DNA of 64,000 nt from Acetobacteraceae bacterium (GCA_030041375.1 JASHOA010000060.1:204886-268885), one strand, 5' to 3'; positions 47,751-56,627 are shown, counted from the stretch's first letter. Notes: generated by a model not told the origin, from the letters alone. Made by a program: numbers and translations.

Positions 47751-47853
47751 ACCCTTGTCGGTCTGAGTGGGCCGTCCGACAAGGGTCTAGGACATTGTTT
47801 GAGCCCGCGATTCACGCCCTCCGACGATTCCGCCTCGGGCGATCGCGGGCTAG
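47747..47853. repeat. Composite double-hairpin repeat, copy 2
   Basis: First hairpin: CTAGACCCTTGTCGG (47747-47761) pairs perfectly with CCGACAAGGGTCTAG (47776-47790). Second hairpin: AGCCCGCGAT (47802-47811) pairs with ATCGCGGGCT (47842-47851), with an inner CGCCC/GGGCG stem. Both boundaries read CTAG. From AGACCC to the final CTAG it is 105 bases, the same as copy 3. It provides the stop codon of the binding-protein gene and ends 83 bases before the next start. Confidence 0.88.
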
Positions 47854-47936
47854 TCTCCGTTGGATGGGCCGGAAGCGCCGCTGCGACGCACTGGCCGATC
47901 CCGCTCGTTCGATCAATCGCGGACGGGGAGATCGTC

Positions 47937-49799
47937 GTGTCGGATGACCTCTGCGGCATCAAGTGGCGGGACGCCCGTCGATCGATCCGGCACGCCCAGA
48001 CGCCCGGAGAATCGACGAACCGGATCGGCCTAGCGCTCCTCCTCGGCGCGCTGCTCGTGCTGTTCGGACTTCTCTACTATCCCCGGTTCTGGACGACCTC
48101 GAATCTTCTCACGATCCTGCTCAACAGCTCGGGGATCGGCATCGCCGCTGTCGGCGCAGGGGCACTGTTGGTCACAGGGAATGTCGACCTGTCGATCGGG
48201 GGCCAGTTCGCCCTGATTTCGGTGCTCGTCGGGATCACCGAGCGCGACACGCAGAGCCTGCCCTTGGCCGTGCTCGTCGGCATCGGCGCGGGGCTCGGGC
48301 TCGGCCTCATCAACGGATGGCTCGTGCGGGTGCTGAAGATCTCGCCGATCATCGTGACCCTCGGGACGATGTCCATCTACGCCGGGTTCGCTTACGCGGT
48401 GACCGGCGGTCTCGACGTCCACAATTTCTCCTCGTCGTTCCTGTCATTCGGGGTGCTCAAGATCGGTCCGATCCAGCTCGAGACGGTGGTGGCCGTCGTG
48501 GTCTTCGTTGTCGGCGGCATCGCGCTCACACGGACCGTTCCGGGACTGCATGCCTACGCGATCGGCGGCAATCAGGATGCCGCCCGCTACAACGGCATCA
48601 AGGTCGACCGTATCGTCCTCGCACTGTACGTGCTGATGGGTCTCCTGATGGGCATCGTCAGCGTGCTCGAGACGGCGCGCCTCGGCAGCGCCACTGCCGA
48701 GGTTGGCACGACCACCGCCATTGACGCGCTCACCGCAGTGCTGCTCGGCGGGGTCTCGTTCCTCGGCGGAAGCGGCAGCCCGGTCGGCATCGCGCTCGGC
48801 GTCCTGACGATCGGGGTGATCAACGCCGGTCTGATCTTCGCCGGCCTCTCGGATTGGTGGCAGCAGATCGCCAAGGGCACGTTGCTGCTGCTGGCGCTCG
48901 GCGCCGACCAGTACGCGCTCTACCGGCGCAGAACGCAGAGCCGTCCGGGTAACGAGCCCGTGCCGAGCGGGCCGGGCGAGTCGCTCGTCGAAGTCCGCCG
49001 TGCCCCGCGAGCCCTGAGCGAGTTGGCAGCGACGCAGCCGGTTTTTGCCTGCCGGGGTTTGGCCAAGTCCTATGGGCCGCTCCGGGCGGTGCAGGATCTC
49101 AGCTTCGAGGTGAGGCGCGGGGAGGTCGTCAGCCTGGTCGGGGATAACGGTGCCGGCAAGTCGACCGTTGTCAAGATGATCGCCGGCGCGGTCGAACCAG
49201 ACGCGGGATTTCTCGAGGTCGACGGGCGGCAGGTGCTGCGCGTGCGCGATCCCGGCGATGCCCGGCGCCTCGGCATCGAGTGCGTCTTCCAGGACCTTGC
49301 CGTGTGCCCGAATCTCAGCGTGGCCCACAACATCATCCTCGGGGAGGAACCGCGCTGGAGGATCGGCCCATTGCGGCTGCGTGACGACAGCGCGGCGATC
49401 GAGCGGGCACGGAAGCGCCTGCGCCGTCTCGGCATCCACGTGCGGGACATGACCGCGGCGGTGCGCTCGCTCTCTGGTGGCCAGCGCCAGTGCGTCGCCG
49501 TCGCCCGCGTGTTGAAGCCCGGTGCCAAGCTCATCCTGCTCGACGAACCGACGGCAGCCCTCGGGATTAACCAGACGCGCATCGTCCTCGATCTCGTGCG
49601 CACCGTGGCTGAAGAGGGAGCCGGCGTGATCTTCGTCAGCCACGACATCGAGAGCGTCTTCACGGTAGCCGACCGGGTCGTGGTGCTGCGTCACGGCCGC
49701 AAGGTCTTCGACGGGGCGGTCAGCGAAATCAGCAAGAGCGATCTCGTCCACCTGATGGCCGGTTTCACCCTGCTGGAAGCACGTGGGGTGGCGACGTGA
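47937..49799 (+). CDS. Fused CUT2 sugar ABC permease-ATPase
   Basis: 620 residues from a GTG at 47937 preceded by GGGGAG; the longer frame starts inside the repeat and is rejected. Residues about 25-325 are an RbsC-type permease (TGNVDLSIGGQFALIS, AIGGNQDAARYNGI, VLLGGVSFLGGSGSPVGIAL). After a 40-residue linker, residues about 370-620 are one ABC domain: Walker A GDNGAGKST near 401, signature LSGGQRQ near 511, Walker B LILLDEPTAAL near 533, FVSHDIES. In CUT2 importers these are normally separate proteins, so the chain is a natural fusion that would dimerise to a complete transporter. It pairs with the Tat-type binding protein upstream. Confidence 0.9.
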   Translation: MSDDLCGIKWRDARRSIRHAQTPGESTNRIGLALLLGALLVLFGLLYYPRFWTTSNLLTILLNSSGIGIAAVGAGALLVTGNVDLSIGGQFALISVLVGITERDTQSLPLAVLVGIGAGLGLGLINGWLVRVLKISPIIVTLGTMSIYAGFAYAVTGGLDVHNFSSSFLSFGVLKIGPIQLETVVAVVVFVVGGIALTRTVPGLHAYAIGGNQDAARYNGIKVDRIVLALYVLMGLLMGIVSVLETARLGSATAEVGTTTAIDALTAVLLGGVSFLGGSGSPVGIALGVLTIGVINAGLIFAGLSDWWQQIAKGTLLLLALGADQYALYRRRTQSRPGNEPVPSGPGESLVEVRRAPRALSELAATQPVFACRGLAKSYGPLRAVQDLSFEVRRGEVVSLVGDNGAGKSTVVKMIAGAVEPDAGFLEVDGRQVLRVRDPGDARRLGIECVFQDLAVCPNLSVAHNIILGEEPRWRIGPLRLRDDSAAIERARKRLRRLGIHVRDMTAAVRSLSGGQRQCVAVARVLKPGAKLILLDEPTAALGINQTRIVLDLVRTVAEEGAGVIFVSHDIESVFTVADRVVVLRHGRKVFDGAVSEISKSDLVHLMAGFTLLEARGVAT

Positions 49800-50169
49800 G
49801 CGCCGCCCGCCATGCGCGCGTCGGACGCCGTGCCCGACTGCGCCGTCATCATGGGGGCCGACCATGGGACCGCGTCGCTCCGCCTCGAGCGATCCAGGAC
49901 AACGGGGGTGATCGTCATCGGGGCTGCGACGTATGCGGCGATCGACGTCGCCGCAGCCGCGGCGTATGGCGAAGGCCAGAGCGACCTCGTCTCGAGCCCT
50001 GCGAGCACAAAGCGGCCCTCTCCCGCGCTGCGGAAGCCTTCGAGTTGGCTGCCTCGGGAGCAGAAGTGAAGGTTCGGCTGGTGGACCATGTGTGACCCCG
50101 GGCGCCCCAGCGCGAGGCGCGAGGTGACCCGCGGTGCGGTCCGATCGTTCGGAGCCAAAGAGGTAGCCA
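49800..50169. other. 370-base gap with no confident gene; short overlapping ORFs
   Basis: Short frames at 49796-50095 and 49812-50069 overlap each other. One contains CAVIMGADHGTASLR, loosely like the first strand of a sugar kinase or isomerase, and the other ends in AALSRAAEAFELAASGAEVKV, but neither makes a coherent protein. It may be a decayed gene that once lay between the transporter and the SDR. AGAGG near 50160 is the ribosome site of the SDR. Confidence 0.35.
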
Positions 50170-51000
50170 ATGATTGAAGACCCGACGGCGACTCCCGGGG
50201 CGACGGGGCAGCGCGAGAGCCGGGTTGCGATCGTGACCGGCGGCGGGACGGGTCTTGGGCGCGCTACCGCCGAAGTGCTGGCAGAGGCGGGCGCTCGCTG
50301 CCTGGTCGTCGGGCGCCGGAGCAAACCGCTTCACGAGACCTCGGCGTCGGTGCCACGACCGGCGACAATCCTGCCGCTGCAAGCCGACGTCGACTCGCCA
50401 GCGGACCGGCGACGGATCGTCGACACAGCGCTCGACGCGTTCGGGCGGATCGACATCCTCGTGAACAATGCCGGCATCTCGCGACCTGCGCCGCTGCTTG
50501 CCTACGACCTCGAGCGGTGGCGTGCCGTGCTGACGACGAACCTGGAGTCTTGCTTCTTTCTCGCCCAGGCCGTCCTTCCCACGATGAAAGAGCAGCACTT
50601 TGGCCGCATCGTCAACGTCGCCTCCGTGTACGGATCCCTGGGCCTGAACGCCTCCCTCTATGGCGGGCTGTTCCGGCCTGATGTCGGAGGCGGGCCGGAA
50701 CGCAACCCGGCGTACCACAGCTCAAAAGGGGCGCTTCTCAATCTGACGAGGGATCTTGCCATCGCCGTCGCGCCCTGGGGCATCACCGTGAACGCGCTCA
50801 GTCCCGGGATGTTCCTCACCGAGCAGTCGGAAGGCATCGTCAACGACGAGGTGATCGCCAATCTGTCGAGGATGACGCCGATGGGCCGGTTCGGCGAGCC
50901 ACGGGAGGTCGGCCACGCCATCAAGTTCCTTGTCTCCGACGAGGCATCGTTCGTGACCGGCGTCAACCTGATCGTCGACGGCGGCTGGTCACTGTGGTGA
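50170..51000 (+). CDS. SDR-family oxidoreductase (3-oxoacyl-ACP reductase/gluconate dehydrogenase-like)
   Basis: 276 residues. VAIVTGGGTGLGRATAEVLA is the cofactor glycine motif, ILVNNAGIS the NNAG motif, and VNVASVYGS with YHSSKGAL the catalytic Ser-Tyr-Lys set. An insert of about 15 residues (LFRPDVGGGPERNP) lies just before the catalytic tyrosine, as in some gluconate 5-dehydrogenases. The C-terminus is LIVDGGWSLW. It follows the fused CUT2 transporter and probably oxidises or reduces the imported sugar. Confidence 0.9.
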   Translation: MIEDPTATPGATGQRESRVAIVTGGGTGLGRATAEVLAEAGARCLVVGRRSKPLHETSASVPRPATILPLQADVDSPADRRRIVDTALDAFGRIDILVNNAGISRPAPLLAYDLERWRAVLTTNLESCFFLAQAVLPTMKEQHFGRIVNVASVYGSLGLNASLYGGLFRPDVGGGPERNPAYHSSKGALLNLTRDLAIAVAPWGITVNALSPGMFLTEQSEGIVNDEVIANLSRMTPMGRFGEPREVGHAIKFLVSDEASFVTGVNLIVDGGWSLW

Positions 51001-51071
51001 CGAGCCGTGTCCCCATCAAAAATCTCATCCGGGCTGACGCCGGTGTAGCAGTGGGCTGAGCTCGGGCCGCG

Positions 51072-52105
51072 GTGATCGACGTCCTGAAGTTGGTTGGCGC
51101 CGTGCTGCTCCGGATGTTCAGATCACGTGCGGCGCTGCAAGCGGAGAACGTATTCCTCCGCCGGCGGCTTGTCGTTCTGAAGCGCTCTGCATCGGCAAGG
51201 ATCCGGTTGCGCAATCGCGATCGGCTGATTTTTGTCTGGCTCTCCAGGCTGTTTCCGTGCCTTCTGGACGCTTGGGTCATCTTCCAACCCGAAACGCTGC
51301 TGCGCTGGCGTCGCAATGGCTTCCGACTGTTCTGGCGATGGAAGTCCCGCCGTTGGGCGGGAAGACCGGTACTGCCGGCCGACATCCGCAATCCGGTGCG
51401 GCAGATCAGCCGTGAGAATCCCCTCTGGGGCGCGCCACGCATTCACGGCGAACCGCTAAAGCTCGGCGTCCACATCGCCCAGTCGACAGTCGCCAAGTAC
51501 ATGACCCGCCGTCGTAGTCCGCCCTCGCAACGGTGGAGGACGTTCCTGCGCAATCACACCTGCGCAATCACACTGGGGACATCGCGGCGGTTGATCTCTT
51601 CATCGTTCCCACTGTCGGCTTCAGACTTCTTTATGGACTGGTGATTCTCTCCCTGAAGAGGCGCCGACTCGTCTGGACCAACGTGACAGCGAACCCGACC
51701 GCAGAGTGGATCGCCCGGCAGATCACCGAAGCCTTTCCGTAAGATGAGGCACCCGGCTTCCTGATCCGTGACCGCGACAGCTCCAACGGTGCCATCGTCA
51801 CACGTCGGCTGCCAACCATGGGCATTCGAGATCGGCCCATCGCTTCGCGAGCGCCATGGCAGAACGGCCATGCTGAACGACTGATCGGATCGATCCGACG
51901 CGAGTGCCTCGACCATGTCCTGGTCCTGGGGCAGGAGCAGCTTCGTCGGCTGCTGGCAAATTACGCCACGTACTACAACGGAGTGCGTACGCATCTTGCC
52001 CCGGACAAGGATGTTTCACTTCACCGACCCGCTCAGACGATCGGCCGCGTTACATCGGTCGCCTGGATCGGTGGTCTCTACCATCAACACCTCCGGCCGG
52101 CATAA
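51072..52105 (+). pseudogene. rve/DDE-type IS transposase remnant (frameshift plus nonsense)
   Basis: The first part (51072 to about 51560) reads MIDVLKLVGAVLLRMF and NPLWGAPRIHGEPLKLG-like NPLWGAPRIHG, typical of integrase-core transposases. The frame then shifts; from 51533 the second frame gives AAVDLFIVPTVGFRLL with the first aspartate and NPTAEWIARQITEAFP, hits a TAA at 51740, and continues in the same frame with FLIRDRD and WQNGHAERLIGSIRRECLDH (the catalytic glutamate). At least one frameshift and one nonsense codon make it inactive. Terminal inverted repeats were not found. Confidence 0.85.
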
Positions 52106-53072
52106 TCGGCAGGCACGCGTGCGCGACAGTTTGCGGAGAGAACGGAAAAGTTAATGATATCAAGTAGCTATGGCGGAGCAGGCAGTTCGCAGTGAACCGC
52201 TCTCCGCAGGCAATTTCCCTGTTATGCAGGGAAGATTCAGGGAATATTTGCGCTCAGAGCCCAAAAGTGGCGAAGTTGCGGGTCAGAAGCCCAGCTGGAT
52301 CAGCTGCCTAGCGACAGAATTCCCTACGCGAAGGAACAGGGAGTTTCTCCGAGGGCACCAGGGAAATAAATCGACCGAACAGGGAATTAAATCGGCAAAG
52401 CAGGGAATGCCGTCATCCGATTTACTTCGTGATCGGGCACCCGGGCGCGGCCAAGCGGGCTCGCCGCCGAGGGTCGTGCCGCCGAGTACTGTCACCGCAC
52501 GTTTTGGTGTTGGGATAGATATGATGGTGGTCGCCTGCGACCGGCCAACGACCTCGAACCAGCCTCGGGTGGAGCGCCTTGCCCGGTTTCAGTGCGGTCT
52601 CCAAACGACCTTGTCATGCCGGCGTGTGAATCGGCGCCGAACGGACCCACATCCGCGCTTATTTCCACCGTAATTTCAAGAAATTGGCGCAAGTTCTACC
52701 GGCATTTCGCTTCAGTGCCAATTGACGGCTAGGGTCCGGATCTTCTCTCACCTCTGTGCAGCCGCCGACCTCAAGGCTTGCGACCCCTGTCGTGTCGTGC
52801 GGGTTCTAGGTCGGACGGCAGCCGGCGAGGAATGGGCAGGTCCTCGCCATGCTCGCCGTGCCCACGCGCGCGTTCCTTCCGTGCGGCTATGCATGGCTCC
52901 GACCCTGCGGCGCCTGGTCAGTCCTCCCGGCCCCGCTCTGCCGATGCCGGGTCCGGTCCGCGTCGCGCCTTTTACGCCGGCCGCCTGACGCCTGGCCGCA
53001 ATGAACCGCACCCAAAGACGAAAGACGCAGGCATGGGGCCTGCGAGCCCCATGGAAGTTGAGAAATCCGAAC
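52106..53072. other. 967-base non-coding stretch with CAGGGAA-type repeats
   Basis: No gene is supported. An open frame at 52170-52673 is Arg/Pro-rich and matches a repeat tract, so it is treated as spurious. 52140-52420 is less GC-rich than the surroundings. A hairpin CATGGGGC/GCCCCATG lies at 53032-53053 just before the next gene. Confidence 0.55.
52222..52410. repeat. Degenerate CAGGGAA repeats, partly tandem (period about 21)
   Basis: CAGGGAA or CAGGGAG occurs near 52225, 52240, 52338, 52363, 52380 and 52401. The last three form a tandem: CAGGGAAATAAATCGACCGAA, CAGGGAATTAAATCGGCAAAG and CAGGGAATGCC. The tract is AT-richer than its flanks. Similar tracts can be seen near IS debris in alphaproteobacterial DNA, from memory; function unknown. 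Confidence 0.6.
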
Positions 53073-53769
53073 ATGGTCGCGGAAACCGCCGAGAAATCCG
53101 CTCAGAAGCCCGTCCGTGCCCCGCAGCGCCGCAAGGCGATCACGCTCGGGCTCGTCACCAGGCTCGCCGCGACCGCCGTTCAGGCGGAAACGATCACCAC
53201 CTGCTTGGCCCTCGACCTAATGGACTACGACGGCATCTGCGAGGCGACCGAAGAACAGATCGGCCCCTCCGCCAAGGAGTTGCAGCCGACGCGGAACGAG
53301 ACGGCGCTTCGCATCCACCTTCAGCGCGTCGTCGGGACCTCCGTCAGCTCGGCCCACTGCGCTGCCACGTTCTATGACATCAAGGTCACCCAGGCCCGCG
53401 ACCTCACCTTCAGGCTTGCCTACGACGAGCGCGACGAAGACCGTGAGGGCGTCACCGGCTTCGAGTCCCGTGCGCGGCCCGCGCCCGTGCCTTAGACCCG
53501 TGTCGGGCTGACTGTGGAGCCCGACACGGGTCTCGCGGTTTGTTCGAGCCCGCGATTCACGCCCTCCGACGATTCCGCCGCGGGCGATCGCGGGCTAGCT
53601 GCCGCGGCGGGTCTCACCCGCCTACGCCCTGCTCGCCGCCGTCACCGGCGCCGTGCATGCCTACGCCGAGATCACCGGCGAGACGTGGCAGCCCTGCGAA
53701 GGGCCCACTGCCTCGGCCAACGGCGTCGGCCGCCAGGCCTCGGCTGCCGAGCTGGAGGCGTTCGGCTGA
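53073..53769 (+). pseudogene. Hypothetical gene interrupted by the composite repeat
   Basis: 5' part 53073-53492: VAETAEKSAQKPVRAPQRRK-type basic start, then RLAATAVQAETITTCLALD, EEQIGPSAKEL and RIHLQRVVGTSVSSAH, ending at the TAG in the repeat. 3' part 53599-53769 continues as PAYALLAAVTGAVHAYAEIT then GETWQP, and ends AAELEAFG before a TGA and its own terminator hairpin. The frame after the repeat is +1, which removal of a 106-base TAG-to-TAG unit would join into one frame. I do not know a function; similar hypothetical proteins occur on alphaproteobacterial plasmids and chromosomes, from memory. A start at 53001 is also possible. Confidence 0.6.
53492..53598. repeat. Composite double-hairpin repeat, copy 3 (inside a gene)
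   Basis: First hairpin: AGACCCGTGTCGGGCT (53494-53509) pairs perfectly with AGCCCGACACGGGTCT (53518-53533). Second hairpin: GCCCGCGAT (53548-53556) pairs with ATCGCGGGC (53587-53595). Length from AGACCC to CTAG is 105 bases as in copy 2. Flanks are TTAG on the left and CTAG on the right. It divides a hypothetical gene and supplies a premature TAG. Confidence 0.88.
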
Positions 53770-53777
53770 GAGGACCG

Positions 53778-53806
53778 GGCGGGAGCCGCATGGCTCCCGC
53801 CTTCTC
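53778..53806 (+). terminator. Terminator hairpin after the interrupted hypothetical gene
   Basis: GGCGGGAGCC (53778-53787) pairs perfectly with GGCTCCCGCC (53792-53801) around GCAT and is followed by TTCTCCT. It lies nine bases after the TGA at 53769, which supports that TGA as the true gene end. Confidence 0.7.
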
Positions 53807-54590
53807 CTCATCCTCGACGGGAACGGCTGAGCTGGGCCCGTGTCAGTGAACTGATCCCCGGCGGCGACTATGTGCGCGTAGTCAAGCACGACAACAACTA
53901 CGTCGCGCCGGTCACCGTACTCAGATCGTACGGCTCATCGCGGAAGGGCACCGGGCAGCGGCGCGCGTCAAGTAATCACGGATGGAAGTAAGTATTCATG
54001 GGCAAAGTCTGCGCGCTGTAGACCCAGTCCTGGACGCGCTTTGTCATCGCTCCATCTCTCAAGAGTTGAGCGTCCGACAATCCCAGTACGGTTCACTCTG
54101 AAAACGCCGCAGGTCCATCAACCATCACTTATGGGAACCGTGGCAATCAGTCTTGGACAAGGGCTCATGGGGCTGACACACTAACATGACTCCTGTCCGT
54201 GCCCCGGGACATCCCCGTCTTGGACAAGCTAATGGGTTTGGACTAGTCTCGGAGGTGGACGAAGCGCGAGATCGCCGAGATCGCGACGTCTTGAGGGGAA
54301 ACGGTGGTGGCTCGCTTGCAAACCATGCGCCATTAGAGCGTGAAGATGGATATCGCGGTGAAGGAGAATGCGAACGAGCGGAATTGGCTTGGCGGCCTCA
54401 CGCCCGTCGACGACTCGCCAGCGCGGACTCCGAAGCGGTGATTGAGACGGCGGTCTTCGACCGATGGCGGGCATGAGGAGTCGCACTATCGTGTCGTGCT
54501 GCCGAAAACACGGACGAGCGAAAGGATCACATTTTCTCGAAGAAGGGACCGGCTGCATCGTTTAGTGAAACTACGGAGGAGGAGGGTTCA
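53807..54590. other. 784-base region with no recognised gene
   Basis: A fragment near 53831-53990 can be read as ELIPGGDYVRVVKHDNNYVA but has no start or support. Codon structure elsewhere is poor and several short frames overlap. The 3' end has the strong GGAGGAGGAGG ribosome site of the next gene. The promoter of the polyamine-type importer operon should be here; I cannot place it. Confidence 0.5.
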
Positions 54591-55700
54591 ATGGGGCACG
54601 GCAATATTCTCGCGGGCAAGCTTGCGTCCGAGCGGATCTGCCGTCGCAGTTTCGTGTGTCAGTCGGCGGCGGCCTTGGCCGTTTCCTCGGTGCCGGCGTT
54701 CGCGAGCAGAGCCGCGCTGGCGTCGTCCAAGGAAGTGAGCATCGCCAGTTATGGCGGCGTCATCAACCAGAACATCCACAATGTTTTCGTCGTCCCCTTC
54801 GAAAAGGAGACGGGCATCAAGGTGAATCTCGGCACCAACACATCCCTGGCGCTCGCCAAGCTTCAGGTCGTCTCGGGTGGAGCGGCGCAATGGGACATCG
54901 TCGAGCTCACCGGCTCGGAGTATGAGGTTGCCGTCAAGGAGAACCTGCTGGCTCCGTTCGACTATAAGATCGTCGATCGGACGCATCTCGACCCCGAGTA
55001 CTGCGCGCCCTATGGCGCGAAATACACGCTCTATCTTTTTGTCATGGCCTGGGACCGCCGCAAGATCCCCGACGACAAGGCACCGAGGACCTGGGCCGAC
55101 TTCTGGGACACCAAGCGATACTCCGGCAAGCGCTCGCTCGATGCGAATATCAGTGACGGGTCCGTTCTCGAGGCGGCACTGCTTGCGGACGGGGTCCCTC
55201 TCGACAAGCTCTATCCGCTCGACGTCGAGCGGGCGCTCAAGAGCCTCGAGCGCCTCGGCAAGAGCCACATCATCTGGCACACGACCAACCAGGAGCCGAT
55301 TCAGCAGCTCGTCTCCGGAGAGGTTGCGCTCGCCACCGTGTTCGATGGGCGGGTGGTCATCGCCGACCGCGGGGGAGCACAGATCGGGTTTACGCCCGAT
55401 TACTCCGCGGTGAGCGGCGACTACCTCTCCGTCGTCCGGACGTCCGCACACAAGCGCGAAGCGTTCGAACTGCTCAGCTACATCTTCACCAATACGAAGG
55501 CGGACGTCGACTATATCAAACTGACCACCTACGCGATGCCGAACATGCAAACCCTGAAATATCTGCCGAAGAATCTTGCCGACAGCCTGCCCACGAGCCC
55601 GACACTCAAAGACAAGGTGTTCGTGAAGAATGACGCGTGGTGGGGCGCCAATCTGGAGAAGACCCTGACCCGGTTCAAGGAATGGCAGATCGAACAATGA
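54591..55700 (+). CDS. Polyamine-type ABC importer periplasmic binding protein (PotD-like)
   Basis: 369 residues behind GGAGGAGGAGG. The leader ICRRSFVCQSAAALAVSSVP looks like a Tat signal ending near ALAS. The mature protein has SIASYGGVINQNIHNVFV, FEKETGIKVNLGT, WDIVELTGSEYEVA, and YLFVMAWDRRKIPDDKAPRT, the SBP_bac_8 pattern of putrescine/spermidine binding proteins. It is first in a complete four-gene importer. The ligand could be a polyamine or another cationic or small organic compound. Confidence 0.9.
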   Translation: MGHGNILAGKLASERICRRSFVCQSAAALAVSSVPAFASRAALASSKEVSIASYGGVINQNIHNVFVVPFEKETGIKVNLGTNTSLALAKLQVVSGGAAQWDIVELTGSEYEVAVKENLLAPFDYKIVDRTHLDPEYCAPYGAKYTLYLFVMAWDRRKIPDDKAPRTWADFWDTKRYSGKRSLDANISDGSVLEAALLADGVPLDKLYPLDVERALKSLERLGKSHIIWHTTNQEPIQQLVSGEVALATVFDGRVVIADRGGAQIGFTPDYSAVSGDYLSVVRTSAHKREAFELLSYIFTNTKADVDYIKLTTYAMPNMQTLKYLPKNLADSLPTSPTLKDKVFVKNDAWWGANLEKTLTRFKEWQIEQ

Positions 55701-55793
55701 CCGGCCGTGGTCGGGCGTGCCTGACTGCACGATCCATAAGGGGATGGTGCTGAGATCGGTGCGGGCTGGGGAACGGTAGACGGCGCGGATCGC

Positions 55794-56627
55794 ATGCAAT
55801 GGTCGGCAAAGCGAATCGCGCGGAGCCCGCTTTGGCTGTTGTTCCCGATTGGAGTGATCTACGGAACGCTGGCGGTGATGCCGCTGGCGCTGATTGTCCG
55901 CTTCAGCTTCGCCGGCGGCTTGAAGCAATACCGCGCGGTGCTGGCGAGCCCGCTGCTCGCGCGAATCGCCGAGAACACGGTTGTGGTCAGCATTATCACC
56001 ACCGTGGTCGCGGTGCTGCTCGGCTATCTCCTGGCCGCCGCGCTCTGGCGATCGGGCCCGCGCTTGCGCGTGCTGCTGTTCATGCTCGTGCTGCTCCCGT
56101 TCTGGACCGGCGTGCTCGTGAAGAACTTTGCATGGGCTGCGCTGCTGCAGGACAATGGCGTATTCAACGAGCTATGGCTGGTCATCAGCCCGACGCATAA
56201 AGCGCTACCGCTGCTGCACAACAGACTGGCGGTGATCATCGGAATGGTCCACTACGTCCTCCCGTACGCGGTATTTCCGATTTATACCGTGATGTTGTCG
56301 ATCGATCAACGGCTCGAGCGCGCAGCCAAGAGCCTCGGCGCTTCCGACTTCTCCGTGGTCTCGAGGGTGATCGTGCCGCTGACGCTTCCTGGCGTCTATG
56401 CGGCGGGGCTGCTCGTCTTCATCATATCGACCGGCTTCTTCATCACCCCGGTCATCCTGGGCGGCCCGGCGGACATGATGATCGCCAATCTCGTCGATTT
56501 CTATGCCCATCAGCTTGTCGATTTCAATCGCGCTGCCGCGTTGGCGGTCCTCATCGTCGTTGTCGTCTCGGTCTTGGTTTTCATCTATCAGTGGTGCCCG
56601 AAGGAAGGCCAATATGGCAAGGCGTGA
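55794..56627 (+). CDS. Polyamine-type ABC importer permease (PotB-like)
   Basis: 277 residues with six membrane helices. Family landmarks: VLLPFWTGVLVKNFAWAALL, the EAA-like loop RAAKSLGASDFSVVSRVIVP, and GFFITPVILGGPADMMIANL, typical of PotB-like subunits. No strong ribosome site precedes the ATG. Its end overlaps the next permease by 14 bases. Confidence 0.92.
   Translation: MQWSAKRIARSPLWLLFPIGVIYGTLAVMPLALIVRFSFAGGLKQYRAVLASPLLARIAENTVVVSIITTVVAVLLGYLLAAALWRSGPRLRVLLFMLVLLPFWTGVLVKNFAWAALLQDNGVFNELWLVISPTHKALPLLHNRLAVIIGMVHYVLPYAVFPIYTVMLSIDQRLERAAKSLGASDFSVVSRVIVPLTLPGVYAAGLLVFIISTGFFITPVILGGPADMMIANLVDFYAHQLVDFNRAAALAVLIVVVVSVLVFIYQWCPKEGQYGKA

Noticed and set aside
47799..47936. N-terminal extension of the fused permease-ATPase starting inside the repeat
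   Set aside because: The extension is encoded by the repeat, recurs as a similar peptide at 53.5 kb, and a good GGGGAG site precedes the GTG at 47937.
48444..50324. 626-codon minus-strand frame
   Set aside because: Antisense to the fused permease-ATPase, which has intact ABC motifs.
52170..52673. 167-residue ORF
   Set aside because: Its first half is translated from the CAGGGAA repeats and its second half is low-complexity; no family resemblance.
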